Made by a program: the position numbers and the translations under genes
NCBI RefSeq assembly: GCF_003991355.1
Contig: NZ_RCSU01000019.1
Location: 1-51,539, forward strand
Source of the DNA: Pseudoflavitalea rhizosphaerae
Lineage (GTDB): Bacteria; Bacteroidota; Bacteroidia; Chitinophagales; Chitinophagaceae
DNA length: 51,539 nt
Direction: 5' to 3'
Shown: positions 8,392-15,992 of the stretch, piece by piece
Position numbering within the stretch: position 1 is the stretch's first letter
How the letters are laid out: each line of letters starts with the position of its first letter
Notes under the pieces: model-generated
Databases searched by the model: none
The model's input: the letters and a program-made list of their open reading frames with translations, nothing else
What the model was told of the DNA's origin: nothing

Positions 8392-8943
8392 ATGAAAAAG
8401 AAAACTGTTGTCTGGAGGGGATGTAACAATAACACCACGGAATATCTGGAACTGGTACAGGGTGAAAGCATCATAGTACGCGGACATATCACCGGCGAAG
8501 AAGAGGGAATGCCGTACTATGCTTCTTATATCCTGCATCTGAACCTGCAGTGGGAGGTGCAATCCGTTTTCGTAATGGTGAAGAGTATTGAAACCGTTGA
8601 GCTCTTCTTTGAAAAGAAGCCGGAGGGTTGGTTCGATAAAAATGGAAAAGCATTCATCACATTGAAAGATTGTACAGACATCGATGTATCACTGACCCCC
8701 TTCACCAATACATTACCTGTCAGGAGACTGGAAATGCCCAGGGGCGCCACAAGGGAAATAACAGTGCTGTATTTCAAACTCCCGGAAGGAGAGTTCTACC
8801 CTATGCAACAGAGTTATACCAATATCGATGATCGTTTCTATAAATATGAAAATATAGACGGAGAGTATGCTGCTGTACTGGATCTCGACAAAGATGGAAT
8901 TGTGGTGTATTATCCCGGCAGATGGCAGCGGGTATATCCTTAA
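8392..8943 (+). CDS. Putative glycolipid-binding family protein
   Basis: A 183-aa cytosolic protein with no signal peptide or membrane segment. It matches the pattern of the putative glycolipid-binding family (Pfam Glycolipid_bind, formerly DUF1089): an early Trp (Trp8 in VVWRG), a GWFDKNGK turn, DCTDIDVSLTPFTNTLPVRRL, a later QQSYTNI, and a C-terminal GIVVYYPGRWQRV. The molecular role of the family is poorly established. It is divergent from the CinA gene with only 38 bases between the two starts, and its stop overlaps that of the convergent metallo-beta-lactamase gene by four bases. An AAGGG stretch lies just before the ATG. Confidence 0.72.
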   Translation: MKKKTVVWRGCNNNTTEYLELVQGESIIVRGHITGEEEGMPYYASYILHLNLQWEVQSVFVMVKSIETVELFFEKKPEGWFDKNGKAFITLKDCTDIDVSLTPFTNTLPVRRLEMPRGATREITVLYFKLPEGEFYPMQQSYTNIDDRFYKYENIDGEYAAVLDLDKDGIVVYYPGRWQRVYP

Positions 8944-9803
8944 TTGTTCTTTACCTTCTTATCATATGCATCCTGCAGCTCTTTCAATGCAGCGTCATAT
9001 CCTTTTCGATCTTCAAAGGCGGCAGGGTTGTATGCTGCGCCAGGACTGCGTTTGGTGTGCAAATCGAATTGACTGGTATGGGCAGCGAGCCAGATATCGA
9101 AATTCAATTGTTTCATTTTTTTGAGTGTATAGGCAAAGTCCGAAGCTATGCGAGGATAGCTGTGTATCTCACTGAAATTCCTGTCAGAAATAATGGTGGG
9201 TAAATTGGCGATCAGTACGCGGTATGTTCTGTTTTCGTCTTTTACATCCAAAAGATAACTGGCAGATCCTTTTGTATGACCGGGATGATGCAGCATAACC
9301 AGTTTGGTTTCCCCGAGGCGGATACTGTCCCTGTCGTGCAGCACACTGTCCGGAACAACAGGAGCAAAACTGGTTCCCAGTTTACCCAGCTCATAATCCG
9401 AACGTCCTCCATCAGCCATCACGCCTGAATCCTTTGCATTCACCAGCAATTTTGCGCCGGTTAGTTTTTTGATGGCAGCCATTGCGCCAGTATGATCATA
9501 GTGTGCCTGGTTAGTGAGCAGTATCCTGATATCTTTCATCTTGAATCCCAGTTTCTCCACACCAGACCTGATCAACGGCAGTGAGGCTGCTGTTCCTGTA
9601 TTGATGAGGATATGTCCTTTGCTGGTGGTGATCAGGTAACAGGCGAGATCATAAGTTCCCACATAATAGAGATTACCTGCGATACGAAAGGCTGGATAAG
9701 GTTTGGTCCATTCTGTATTGGAGATGGCCGGTTCTTTCACTTGTGCAGAAGCAGCAAATTGAAGAAGGAGCAATGCAGTAATCAAAAAAATATTGCGGGG
9801 CAT
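8940..9803 (-). CDS. Subclass B3-type metallo-beta-lactamase fold protein
   Basis: A 287-aa exported zinc hydrolase. The start at 9803 is chosen because it gives a clean signal peptide (cleavage near residue 20, ASAQ); an upstream ATG at 9854 would add 17 residues that hide it. Ligands of the B3 active site can be placed: Gln99, His101, Asp103 and His104 in TNQAHYDH, then His176 in HHPGHTKGS, and His242 in AAHTSQ. Position 116 of B3 numbering is Gln instead of the usual His. That substitution is known in GOB enzymes and other B3-Q variants, so the enzyme may still hydrolyse beta-lactams. A non-lactamase role cannot be excluded. The gene is convergent with the glycolipid-binding-type gene. Confidence 0.85.
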   Translation of the reverse strand: MPRNIFLITALLLLQFAASAQVKEPAISNTEWTKPYPAFRIAGNLYYVGTYDLACYLITTSKGHILINTGTAASLPLIRSGVEKLGFKMKDIRILLTNQAHYDHTGAMAAIKKLTGAKLLVNAKDSGVMADGGRSDYELGKLGTSFAPVVPDSVLHDRDSIRLGETKLVMLHHPGHTKGSASYLLDVKDENRTYRVLIANLPTIISDRNFSEIHSYPRIASDFAYTLKKMKQLNFDIWLAAHTSQFDLHTKRSPGAAYNPAAFEDRKGYDAALKELQDAYDKKVKNN

Positions 9804-9958
9804 AGAATAAGTTGATTTATGATAAAGTATTACCGAAAATACAGCATGAGGCACGCAGTTGAAAAGTTAAATCGTAAAATCCGGCAGATTTTATCTGTAA
9901 AATAAATCTTTCTTCCTCTGTGAGGCGTATATGAAGCGCAAATGTTATCAACCTACGA

Positions 9959-10495
9959 TTGAAAGAGGCATATACATATTCCGAGCAGGAGCTCGTGGAT
10001 GCACTCAAAATGCGTATTGGTAAGGCTTTTGGTTATTTATACGATCATTATTCGGCAGCGCTGAACGGGGTTATCATGGATATTTTACAGGATGAAGAAT
10101 CCGCAGGCGATGTTCTGCAGGAAGTTTTTATCAAGATATGGAAACAGATTGAACAATATGATGCAACCAAGGGACGGTTGTTCACCTGGATGTTCAATAT
10201 TGCCCGTAATGCTGCTATCGATGTTACAAGAAGAAAAGAATGGCAAACCAAAAAGCAGCATTTCTCCGTAAATGAATATACGTTCCTGCCGGACAAATCG
10301 CCACATCCTGCTGAAGACGCGGGTTTGAGAAGACTGATACAATCGCTGAAAGCTGAGTACAAGGTGCTGATAGAGTTGTCCTATTTCCAGGGTTATACCC
10401 AGGAAGAGATCGCTGAAATATTGAAGTTGCCATTGGGCACAGTCAAAACCAGGATGCGCACAGCTATCCTGCAATTAAAAAAACAGATCAGATAA
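9959..10495 (+). CDS. ECF RNA polymerase sigma factor
   Basis: A 178-aa sigma-70 of the extracytoplasmic function type. Region 2 covers about residues 20-90 (KAFGYLYDHY, DVLQEVFIKIW, FTWMFNIARNAAID) and region 4 about 125-175 (LSYFQGYTQEEIAEIL, LGTVKTRMR). The start is a TTG at 9959: no in-frame ATG or GTG lies between it and the upstream stop, and the first internal ATG (codon 18) would cut into region 2. Four bases separate its stop from the GTG of the RskA-type anti-sigma gene, so the two are translationally coupled. The likely targets are the ferritin-like genes just downstream and its own operon, by context only. Confidence 0.92.
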   Translation: MKEAYTYSEQELVDALKMRIGKAFGYLYDHYSAALNGVIMDILQDEESAGDVLQEVFIKIWKQIEQYDATKGRLFTWMFNIARNAAIDVTRRKEWQTKKQHFSVNEYTFLPDKSPHPAEDAGLRRLIQSLKAEYKVLIELSYFQGYTQEEIAEILKLPLGTVKTRMRTAILQLKKQIR

Positions 10496-10499
10496 AAGA

Positions 10500-11291
10500 G
10501 TGGACATTCATGCATACATACAAAGCGGCATCATAGAAAGCTACCTGTTAGGCATAGCTGGTGATGAAGAAAAACAGGAGCTGGACCGGTTGCGCCGCAT
10601 TTACCCCGAAGTAGAAAATGCTATTCATCATGCAGAAGAATGGTTGCACGGCGTATCTACGCCTTCATCAACACCTGTTCCTGCAAAAGTGAAAGAACAA
10701 ATATTTGCCACTATCCATGAAGAGCTAAGGAAGAGTGCCCGCACAGCAGAGATCCGAACTGGCAGGCCGTTGAACAGATATTGGATTGCGGCTTCATTGA
10801 TCCTGCTGACCTCCAGTGTAATATTAAATATGGTACTCTATTTTAAGTATCGTACAGAAAGGGAGAACGTAATGGCATTACAGGAAGAACATAAGGGTCT
10901 TCTTGTAAAAAACAACCTGGTCCAGGCAAAGCTGATCAGCTTTGGAGATGATCTGAATAGAGTAACAGGATCCGGTTCATCCAGGATTGTAATGGATGCT
11001 GTTACCGGGAAAGGAAGTTTTCAATCTACCTTACTAATGGATAATACCGGCAAACAGTTGTTGCTGGTGAGTAATTCTCTCCCCACTGCACCCGCAGGGA
11101 AACAATACCAGCTTTGGGCCATCGTGAATGGAAAGCCGGTAAATGCAGGTTTGTTGAGTGATTGCATACCTTATTGCAAGTTCCCTTCAGTAGCTCACGC
11201 GCAGGCCTATGCTGTAACGCTTGAGCCTTCGGGGGGAAGCATAGGTCCTACACTTGATCAGATGTTCGTTTTTGGAAAAGTGAACAGTTGA
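10500..11291 (+). CDS. Anti-sigma factor, RskA family
   Basis: A 263-aa inner-membrane regulator that should sequester the sigma factor encoded just upstream. The N-terminal cytosolic part (SGIIESYLLGIAGDEEKQEL) resembles anti-sigma-K proteins. One transmembrane helix spans about residues 94-115 and is followed by a short coiled coil (residues 117-140). The periplasmic RskA domain ends with the typical PAGKQYQLWAIVNGKPV and AVTLEPSGGS segments. The start is GTG at 10500, four bases after the sigma stop; the conserved MDIHAYI start supports this choice. Two Cys (IPYCKF and SDC) in the sensor part could respond to redox or metal, but this is speculative. Confidence 0.88.
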   Translation: MDIHAYIQSGIIESYLLGIAGDEEKQELDRLRRIYPEVENAIHHAEEWLHGVSTPSSTPVPAKVKEQIFATIHEELRKSARTAEIRTGRPLNRYWIAASLILLTSSVILNMVLYFKYRTERENVMALQEEHKGLLVKNNLVQAKLISFGDDLNRVTGSGSSRIVMDAVTGKGSFQSTLLMDNTGKQLLLVSNSLPTAPAGKQYQLWAIVNGKPVNAGLLSDCIPYCKFPSVAHAQAYAVTLEPSGGSIGPTLDQMFVFGKVNS

Positions 11292-11427
11292 AAAATAATA
11301 ATCGAAAAATCTTCAGGCTCTAAAACTTTATTCACTTACCACGCGTACCTATTTTAGTTACCATTTGTTCCAATCTGCCTTCAAAGGGTTTACCACAATT
11401 CTATTGTTAACCTGCTAAAATGTAATC

Positions 11428-12138
11428 ATGCAAAAAGAAAAATGGCAACTGCCTGAAAAAGGCAGTGAGGGGGTCATATTGCCCCAACAGCTGGGCAGAA
11501 GGAAATTCCTGACTTATATGGGGCTCGCAGCTTCTGTTGCAGGCGCTTCTGCTTTAATGACGTCTTGCAACAAGGACGATGATGATGATAGCAGTGGAGT
11601 GAATCTCGGCAGTGGCGATATCGGTATTCTCAACTATGCCTATGCGTTAGAGCAGCTGGAAGCAGCATTCTACACCCAGGTGATTGCATCGCAGTACACA
11701 GGCATTACAGCTTCGGAGCTGGCGCTGCTGACAGACATTCGTGATCATGAAGTAGCGCACCGCGAATTCTTCAAAGCTGCCCTCGCCAACAATGCTATCG
11801 GATCACTGCAGGTGGATTTTTCAAAAGTGGACTTTGCAAGCCGGACAAGTGTGCTGAATACTGCAAAAGCTTTTGAAGACCTTGGAGTAGCTGCATACAA
11901 TGGCGCCGGCAAGCTCATTACTACAAAAGCTTATCTCGAACTGGCCGGTAAGATCGTTTCAGTTGAAGCGCGTCATGCAGGATACATCCGGGATTTGCTG
12001 AGCAACGGAAGTTTTGCTGATAATACTGTGGTGGATGCGCAGGGCCTTGATCTTGCCAAACCTCCTGCCGAAGTTTTAAGCACTGCTTCAGCATTCCTCA
12101 AAACAAAGATCAACGCATCCAATCTACCCACCTCTTAA
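11428..12138 (+). CDS. Ferritin-like domain protein, Tat-type lipoprotein
   Basis: A 236-aa protein of the Ferritin_2 type (desiccation-related/DUF4439-like four-helix group). Arg24-Arg25 in GRRKFLTYMG plus a hydrophobic stretch and Cys47 (TSC) indicate a Tat-exported lipoprotein, followed by a DDDDD linker. The four-helix part shows repeated acidic/His motifs: YALEQLEAAFYTQ, DIRDHEVAHREF, AFEDLGVAAYN and SVEARHAGYIRDL, which could hold a di-metal site. It starts 136 bases after the anti-sigma gene and is followed at 10 bases by a paralogue, so both are probably one transcript. Function in metal handling or stress is inferred from family and context. Confidence 0.82.
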   Translation: MQKEKWQLPEKGSEGVILPQQLGRRKFLTYMGLAASVAGASALMTSCNKDDDDDSSGVNLGSGDIGILNYAYALEQLEAAFYTQVIASQYTGITASELALLTDIRDHEVAHREFFKAALANNAIGSLQVDFSKVDFASRTSVLNTAKAFEDLGVAAYNGAGKLITTKAYLELAGKIVSVEARHAGYIRDLLSNGSFADNTVVDAQGLDLAKPPAEVLSTASAFLKTKINASNLPTS

Positions 12139-12148
12139 ATGTAATGCC

Positions 12149-12988
12149 ATGAACTTCTTTGATATATTCAGCAAAATAGAAAAAGTAGACCCGGAAATAT
12201 ATGAAAGGGTTGATACCAGGAGGAAGACCATGCAACAGTTTGCCCGAACGGGCCGCGCTCTGGCGCTTACAGCATTGCCGCTGGCCCTGGGCAGCCTGTT
12301 CAAAAAAGCTTATGGTCGGGATACCGCCAGCGTTGTGGGGGTTCTTCAATATGCACTCACGCTGGAATACCTTGAAGCAGAATTTTATACCAGTGGGGTG
12401 GCAACTGCTCCGATCCCCGCAGGGCCTCCATTAGCAGCCATCACAACTATTCGCGATCACGAAAATGCGCATGTGACATTGCTGAAATCCGTGATCACGC
12501 AACTGGGAGCAACACCTGTTGCCAAACCAACTTTCGATTTCTCAGCAGGCAATGGTAGTAATAACGGCCCTTTCAAAGATGTGTTCACTAATTACGCGCT
12601 TTTCCTGGCAGTAGCGCAAACTTTTGAAGACACCGGTGTACGTGCTTATAAAGGACAGGCAGGTGAACTGATGGAGAACAATGATGTTCTTACAGCTGCT
12701 TTGCAGATACATTCGGCGGAAGCACGCCATGCTGCACATATCAGAAGTATGCGAAGGGCGCTGCTGAGTGATACCACTATCAAGCCCTGGATCACGGGCA
12801 AAGATACCGGTGGCATCGGCGCAGCTGTACAAGCCAGTTATAATGGAGAAGACCTTACCACGCAGGCAGGGGTTAACATAGTGAACATCGGCAATACAGG
12901 AATTTCAGTGGCTGCTGCATCCGAAGCATTCGATGAACCGCTCACAAAGGATGCAGTACTCGCAATTGTTGATCCTTTCATTGCCTAA
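12149..12988 (+). CDS. Ferritin-like domain protein, paralogue of the preceding gene
   Basis: A 279-aa protein with the same helical core as its neighbour: YALTLEYLEAEFYTSG, TIRDHENAHVTLL, QTFEDTGVRAYKG and SAEARHAAHIRSM. The N-terminus has a longer polar segment before a hydrophobic stretch (about residues 38-50, ALALTALPLALGS), so export is likely but the signal type is unclear; the RRK at 24-26 is a weak twin-arginine candidate. It starts 10 bases after the stop of the preceding ferritin-like gene. The paired arrangement suggests that the two assemble or act together. A C-terminal extension after residue 215 (TQAGVNIVNIGNTG onwards) is absent from the neighbour. Confidence 0.8.
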   Translation: MNFFDIFSKIEKVDPEIYERVDTRRKTMQQFARTGRALALTALPLALGSLFKKAYGRDTASVVGVLQYALTLEYLEAEFYTSGVATAPIPAGPPLAAITTIRDHENAHVTLLKSVITQLGATPVAKPTFDFSAGNGSNNGPFKDVFTNYALFLAVAQTFEDTGVRAYKGQAGELMENNDVLTAALQIHSAEARHAAHIRSMRRALLSDTTIKPWITGKDTGGIGAAVQASYNGEDLTTQAGVNIVNIGNTGISVAAASEAFDEPLTKDAVLAIVDPFIA

Positions 12989-13013
12989 ACAAAAAACTTT
13001 AAATACAGAAAAA

Positions 13014-13403
13014 ATGAAAAAGTCAATCTTGATACTGGCGCTTTGCCTGCCAGTTGCGCTGATCAGCAGCAGCTATAAAACATTGCCAGCTACCATCAGT
13101 TCCAAGGGTGATTGGATGAAATCCAAAACAGGGACCTGGCCCGGAATGAAAGATGGTAAAACCTATTGGTATAAACTGGATAAGAAAGCCGGCCTCTGGT
13201 GGAGTACTGATGGAAAAAAATGGGAAGCGGTTGGTGATGGCGCCTGGGCCGACAAAGACGGCAAATGGCTGAAGATCCATGAAGGAAAACTTGTATGGAG
13301 CACAGATGGCAACACCTGGAGTGAAGTACCTGAATGGAAATGGGAAGGTTCTGATGGCAAATGGTACAAGTTCGATAATAACTGGCAGCTCTGGGTAAAA
13401 TAA
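13014..13403 (+). CDS. Secreted Trp-rich repeat protein, hypothetical
   Basis: A 129-aa exported protein; the ATG at 13014 gives a good signal peptide (residues 1-20), while an upstream in-frame start at 12933 lies inside the ferritin-like gene. The mature part is about two and a half repeats of roughly 32 residues built on DGKxW(Y)K, then L(V/W)WSTDG, K/NxW, and a Trp-containing tail. It is unusually rich in Trp, Lys, Gly and Asp. No enzyme motif is seen; the pattern suggests a small beta-structured binding protein. It lies 25 bases after the ferritin-like pair and is followed by a terminator at 13427, so it is probably the last gene of that operon. Confidence 0.72.
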   Translation: MKKSILILALCLPVALISSSYKTLPATISSKGDWMKSKTGTWPGMKDGKTYWYKLDKKAGLWWSTDGKKWEAVGDGAWADKDGKWLKIHEGKLVWSTDGNTWSEVPEWKWEGSDGKWYKFDNNWQLWVK

Positions 13404-13426
13404 GTGGTAACCTTTGATGCAGATTA

Positions 13427-13460
13427 AAAGGCCTGTGGTTAATTCCACGGGCCTTTGTTA
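13427..13460 (+). terminator. Rho-independent terminator after the ferritin-like operon
   Basis: AAAGGCCTGTGG (13427-13438) pairs with CCACGGGCCTTT (13445-13456) with one G-T wobble and a six-base loop, followed by a short T-containing tract. It ends the plus-strand unit 23 bases after the Trp-rich protein gene. Confidence 0.7.
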
Positions 13461-13556
13461 TTAATCAAATTCTGAAAGTTTTCTTAACAAACCATGAACT
13501 GAAAAAAATCGGTAAACCTTTTTTACAGTCAGCGGTCAGAATATAAAATTGATTTT

Positions 13557-13967
13557 ATGAATAAGCAATACTTCCTCTCCGCGCTGACCATGATAATGAT
13601 ATTTGTTGCAGGATGTTCCTCTTCCAAAACGGCTTCTGCAGAGCCACCGGCAAAATGGGAAGTGCTGGGCGAAAAAAGAGTGAACTACAGGATGGACCGT
13701 GATGTAATGACAATCTCAGGCCACGATGTTTACAGGCAAATCCGCATTGCAGTGAATGGCGGTTCACTCAATATGTACCGCGCCACTATCTACTTTGAAA
13801 ATGGCGGCAAGCAGGAGGTTGACCTTCGCAGCAGCTTCCGCCGCGGCAGTGCATCAAGGGTGATTGACCTTAATGGTAACCGCCGCCGGATAGATAAGAT
13901 CACATTCTGGTACGATACTAAAAATAAGTCCCGCCGCAAAGCAGTGTTAACGGTCTGGGGTAAATAG
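13557..13967 (+). CDS. Small lipoprotein, DUF2541-like
   Basis: A 136-aa protein with a lipoprotein signal ending at Cys20 (VAGC), followed by SSSK. The mature part has the pattern WEVLGEKRVNYRMDRDVMTI, then a FENGGKQEVDLR strand and DLNGNRRRIDKITFWYD. This resembles the DUF2541-type secreted proteins (W-x-x-LG, DRD, R-x-I-x-x-I-x-F-x-Y), whose function is unknown. The assignment is by remembered pattern only. The C-terminal half is strongly basic, so binding to an anionic surface is possible. The gene is monocistronic, between two terminators. Confidence 0.6.
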   Translation: MNKQYFLSALTMIMIFVAGCSSSKTASAEPPAKWEVLGEKRVNYRMDRDVMTISGHDVYRQIRIAVNGGSLNMYRATIYFENGGKQEVDLRSSFRRGSASRVIDLNGNRRRIDKITFWYDTKNKSRRKAVLTVWGK

Positions 13968-13990
13968 ATCAGAATTTTTCCTGAATACTG

Positions 13991-14029
13991 AACCGGGATT
14001 CCATGAGCGGAATCCCGGTTTCTTTTTTT
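13991..14029 (+). terminator. Strong Rho-independent terminator
   Basis: AACCGGGATTCC (13991-14002) and GGAATCCCGGTT (14009-14020) form a perfect 12-bp stem with a six-base loop, followed by TCTTTTTTT. It ends the small lipoprotein gene 23 bases after its stop. Confidence 0.92.
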
Positions 14030-14133
14030 ACACTTTTCTCCCCAAACAGGGATTTTTACAACTCTTCCTGTAATTCTTGTATCTGCGTTTATCTGCTTAT
14101 TCGCAACTTTGTTTTATCAAATCAAACAAGATC

Positions 14134-14874
14134 ATGAGCACACTGAATAGCAAAGTAGTCCTGGTAACCGGTGCATCCCGCGGCATTGGCGCAGCGGTGG
14201 CGAAAGAACTGGCAAAGGCAGGCGCTAAACTGGTAGTCAATTATGCCGGCGGAAAGGCGGAAGCCGCTAAGACGGTGGAGGAGATCAAAGCTGCCGGAGG
14301 CGATGCCATCGCATTGCAGGCGGATGTGAGCAAGTCTGCTGAAGTAAGCAGACTCTTTGATGAAGCGATTGCGCATTATGGAAAGATCGATATACTGGTG
14401 AACAATGCCGGTATCATGATCACCAAACTGTTGAAAGATACTACTGATGAAGAGTTCACGAAACAGTTCGATGTAAATGTCCGCGGAACTTTCAATACCC
14501 TCCGGGAAGCCGCTGCTAAACTGGCCGATAAAGGTACCATCATTAATTTCTCCAGCAGTACCACGCGCCTGATGTTGCCAGGTTATGGAACTTATGTGGC
14601 CACCAAAGGCGCCGTTGAACAAATGACCCGGGTGTTTGCGAAAGAGATGGGAGCGCGTGGCATTACCGTGAATGCCGTGCTGCCCGGACCAGTGAATACG
14701 GAACTCTTCACACAAGGGAAGTCCGAAGAACTGATCAGTCGTCTCGCTTCACTCAATGCTTTCAACCGCATCGGTGAGCCGGATGATATTGCCAAAGTGG
14801 TGGTCTTCCTGGCAGGTGATGAAGCAAAATGGATAAGTGGACAAACCATCGGTATCAATGGAGCCATGGCATAG
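14134..14874 (+). CDS. SDR family NAD(P)-dependent oxidoreductase
   Basis: A 246-aa classical short-chain dehydrogenase/reductase. The Rossmann glycine motif is TGASRGIG (12-19), NNAG is at 90-93, the catalytic Ser is Ser141, and the YxxxK pair is Tyr154/Lys158. The C-terminus carries DDIAKVVVFLAGDEAKWISGQ, typical of 3-oxoacyl-ACP-reductase-like SDRs. Arg16 after the glycine motif suggests NADP(H). The start at 14134 gives a normal SDR N-terminus; an upstream TTG at 14077 would add 19 unlikely residues. The stop codon lies inside the left arm of a long hairpin shared with the AraC-type gene downstream. The substrate is unknown; AraC neighbours often control such SDR genes. Confidence 0.92.
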   Translation: MSTLNSKVVLVTGASRGIGAAVAKELAKAGAKLVVNYAGGKAEAAKTVEEIKAAGGDAIALQADVSKSAEVSRLFDEAIAHYGKIDILVNNAGIMITKLLKDTTDEEFTKQFDVNVRGTFNTLREAAAKLADKGTIINFSSSTTRLMLPGYGTYVATKGAVEQMTRVFAKEMGARGITVNAVLPGPVNTELFTQGKSEELISRLASLNAFNRIGEPDDIAKVVVFLAGDEAKWISGQTIGINGAMA

Positions 14875-14944
14875 ACAATTCCTATAAAAGAAGAATGGTT
14901 GCCTGCACTCCGGGCAGCCATTCTTCTTTTATAGGAATTGTCTA
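14872..14944 (+). terminator. Very long hairpin between SDR and AraC genes, terminator-like
   Basis: The arms at 14872-14898 and 14918-14944 are perfect 27-base inverted copies, and imperfect pairing continues inward for about seven more pairs around a small loop. The inner GC part flanked by AAAAGAAG and CTTCTTTT would serve as a terminator in both directions. The left arm includes the SDR stop codon, and the right arm ends 10 bases before the AraC-type start codon, so it may also hide that ribosome binding region. Confidence 0.85.
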
Positions 14945-14954
14945 AATTAGATGC

Positions 14955-15878
14955 ATGTCTTCCAATACACTTGTTGTAAAAGATTTGAATGAATTGTACG
15001 ATCTCATGGGACTGTCTCATGATCAGATCGATTCCCGGGACGGGTTCTCGATCCTTTACCTGCAGGAGATCATGAAGAATCTTCCGCTTATCTCTGTACG
15101 TTATCGTCCTGATTTCTTCAGCTTTCTTTTCATCAAAGAAGCATTTGGGAAATATACTATCGATGACCTCCATTTCAATATGCAGCCCCGTACAGTTTAC
15201 TTCACCAACCCCGGGAACCTCCGAAGTTTTGAATGGCATCAACTCAATGATACCTGTCTGATCGTTTTCACCGAAGCATTCCTCAAGGAGCAGGTGCATT
15301 CTGATATATATAACGATTTCTCTTTTCTGCTTACAGAAACTGTTGAGCCGCGTGTATTGCAGCCCGAACAGTTCATGGCCATCGAAGAACTTTACCGGAT
15401 CATTCACCGGGAATATTCTTCCCATTCGCCTTACAGGAACAGGATGATCGGCAGCATGATGGTGTCTCTTCTTTTTAAGATCAAAGAATATTTCTTCCAG
15501 GATTACAATCCTATTCATGAAGGTAATCGAAGCTCACAGATCGTAAGGACTTTCAAGCAGGACCTGGAACAGCATTTCAGGGATCTGGCATGTGGAAAGA
15601 CTGATACCCAGCTAAGAGTGCAGGATTATGCCAATAAACAGTACCTGCATGCAAACTACCTCAGCAGCGTTATCAGCAGCAAAACGGGGAAGTCTGTCAG
15701 CGCCTGGATTGCAGATAAAACTATTGCAGAAGCTAAAGCTATGCTGCAAAACAAACAGGTCAGCATCAAAGAAGTTGCCAGCCGCCTCGGTTTCCTGGAA
15801 TCCTCTCATTTCAGTAATTATTTCAGGAAGCACACCCATCAAAGTCCTGCGGGATATCGTAAACAATCATTGGAGTAG
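14955..15878 (+). CDS. AraC family transcriptional regulator
   Basis: A 307-aa regulator with an N-terminal cupin-like sensing half (about residues 20-150; FLFIKEAFGKYTIDD, FTNPGNLRSFEWHQ) and a C-terminal double helix-turn-helix (about 200-305). The second HTH shows SIKEVASRLGFLESSHFSNYFRK in two parts, ending with the family signature of HQSPAGYRK. It lies in the same direction as the SDR gene behind a strong hairpin, and is the best candidate regulator of that gene. The effector is not predictable. The ATG at 14955 is used; an overlapping ATG at 14951 is out of frame. Confidence 0.9.
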   Translation: MSSNTLVVKDLNELYDLMGLSHDQIDSRDGFSILYLQEIMKNLPLISVRYRPDFFSFLFIKEAFGKYTIDDLHFNMQPRTVYFTNPGNLRSFEWHQLNDTCLIVFTEAFLKEQVHSDIYNDFSFLLTETVEPRVLQPEQFMAIEELYRIIHREYSSHSPYRNRMIGSMMVSLLFKIKEYFFQDYNPIHEGNRSSQIVRTFKQDLEQHFRDLACGKTDTQLRVQDYANKQYLHANYLSSVISSKTGKSVSAWIADKTIAEAKAMLQNKQVSIKEVASRLGFLESSHFSNYFRKHTHQSPAGYRKQSLE

Positions 15879-15992
15879 AAGTTTTTAATTTTTTTCTGGC
15901 TCCAGGTATGGCGATATTTGGCGGCAACAAAACCACCGGTCATCATTTTTATTTAATATTGTAGCTGACACAGGTAAATAGGTTTACTCTCA

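Noticed and set aside
12933-13013. Upstream in-frame extension of the Trp-rich protein
   Set aside because: It overlaps the ferritin-like gene and would place 27 polar residues before an excellent signal peptide.
14592-15518. Minus-strand open frame of about 308 codons across the SDR and AraC genes
   Set aside because: It crosses the long hairpin and two well-supported genes and has no family features.
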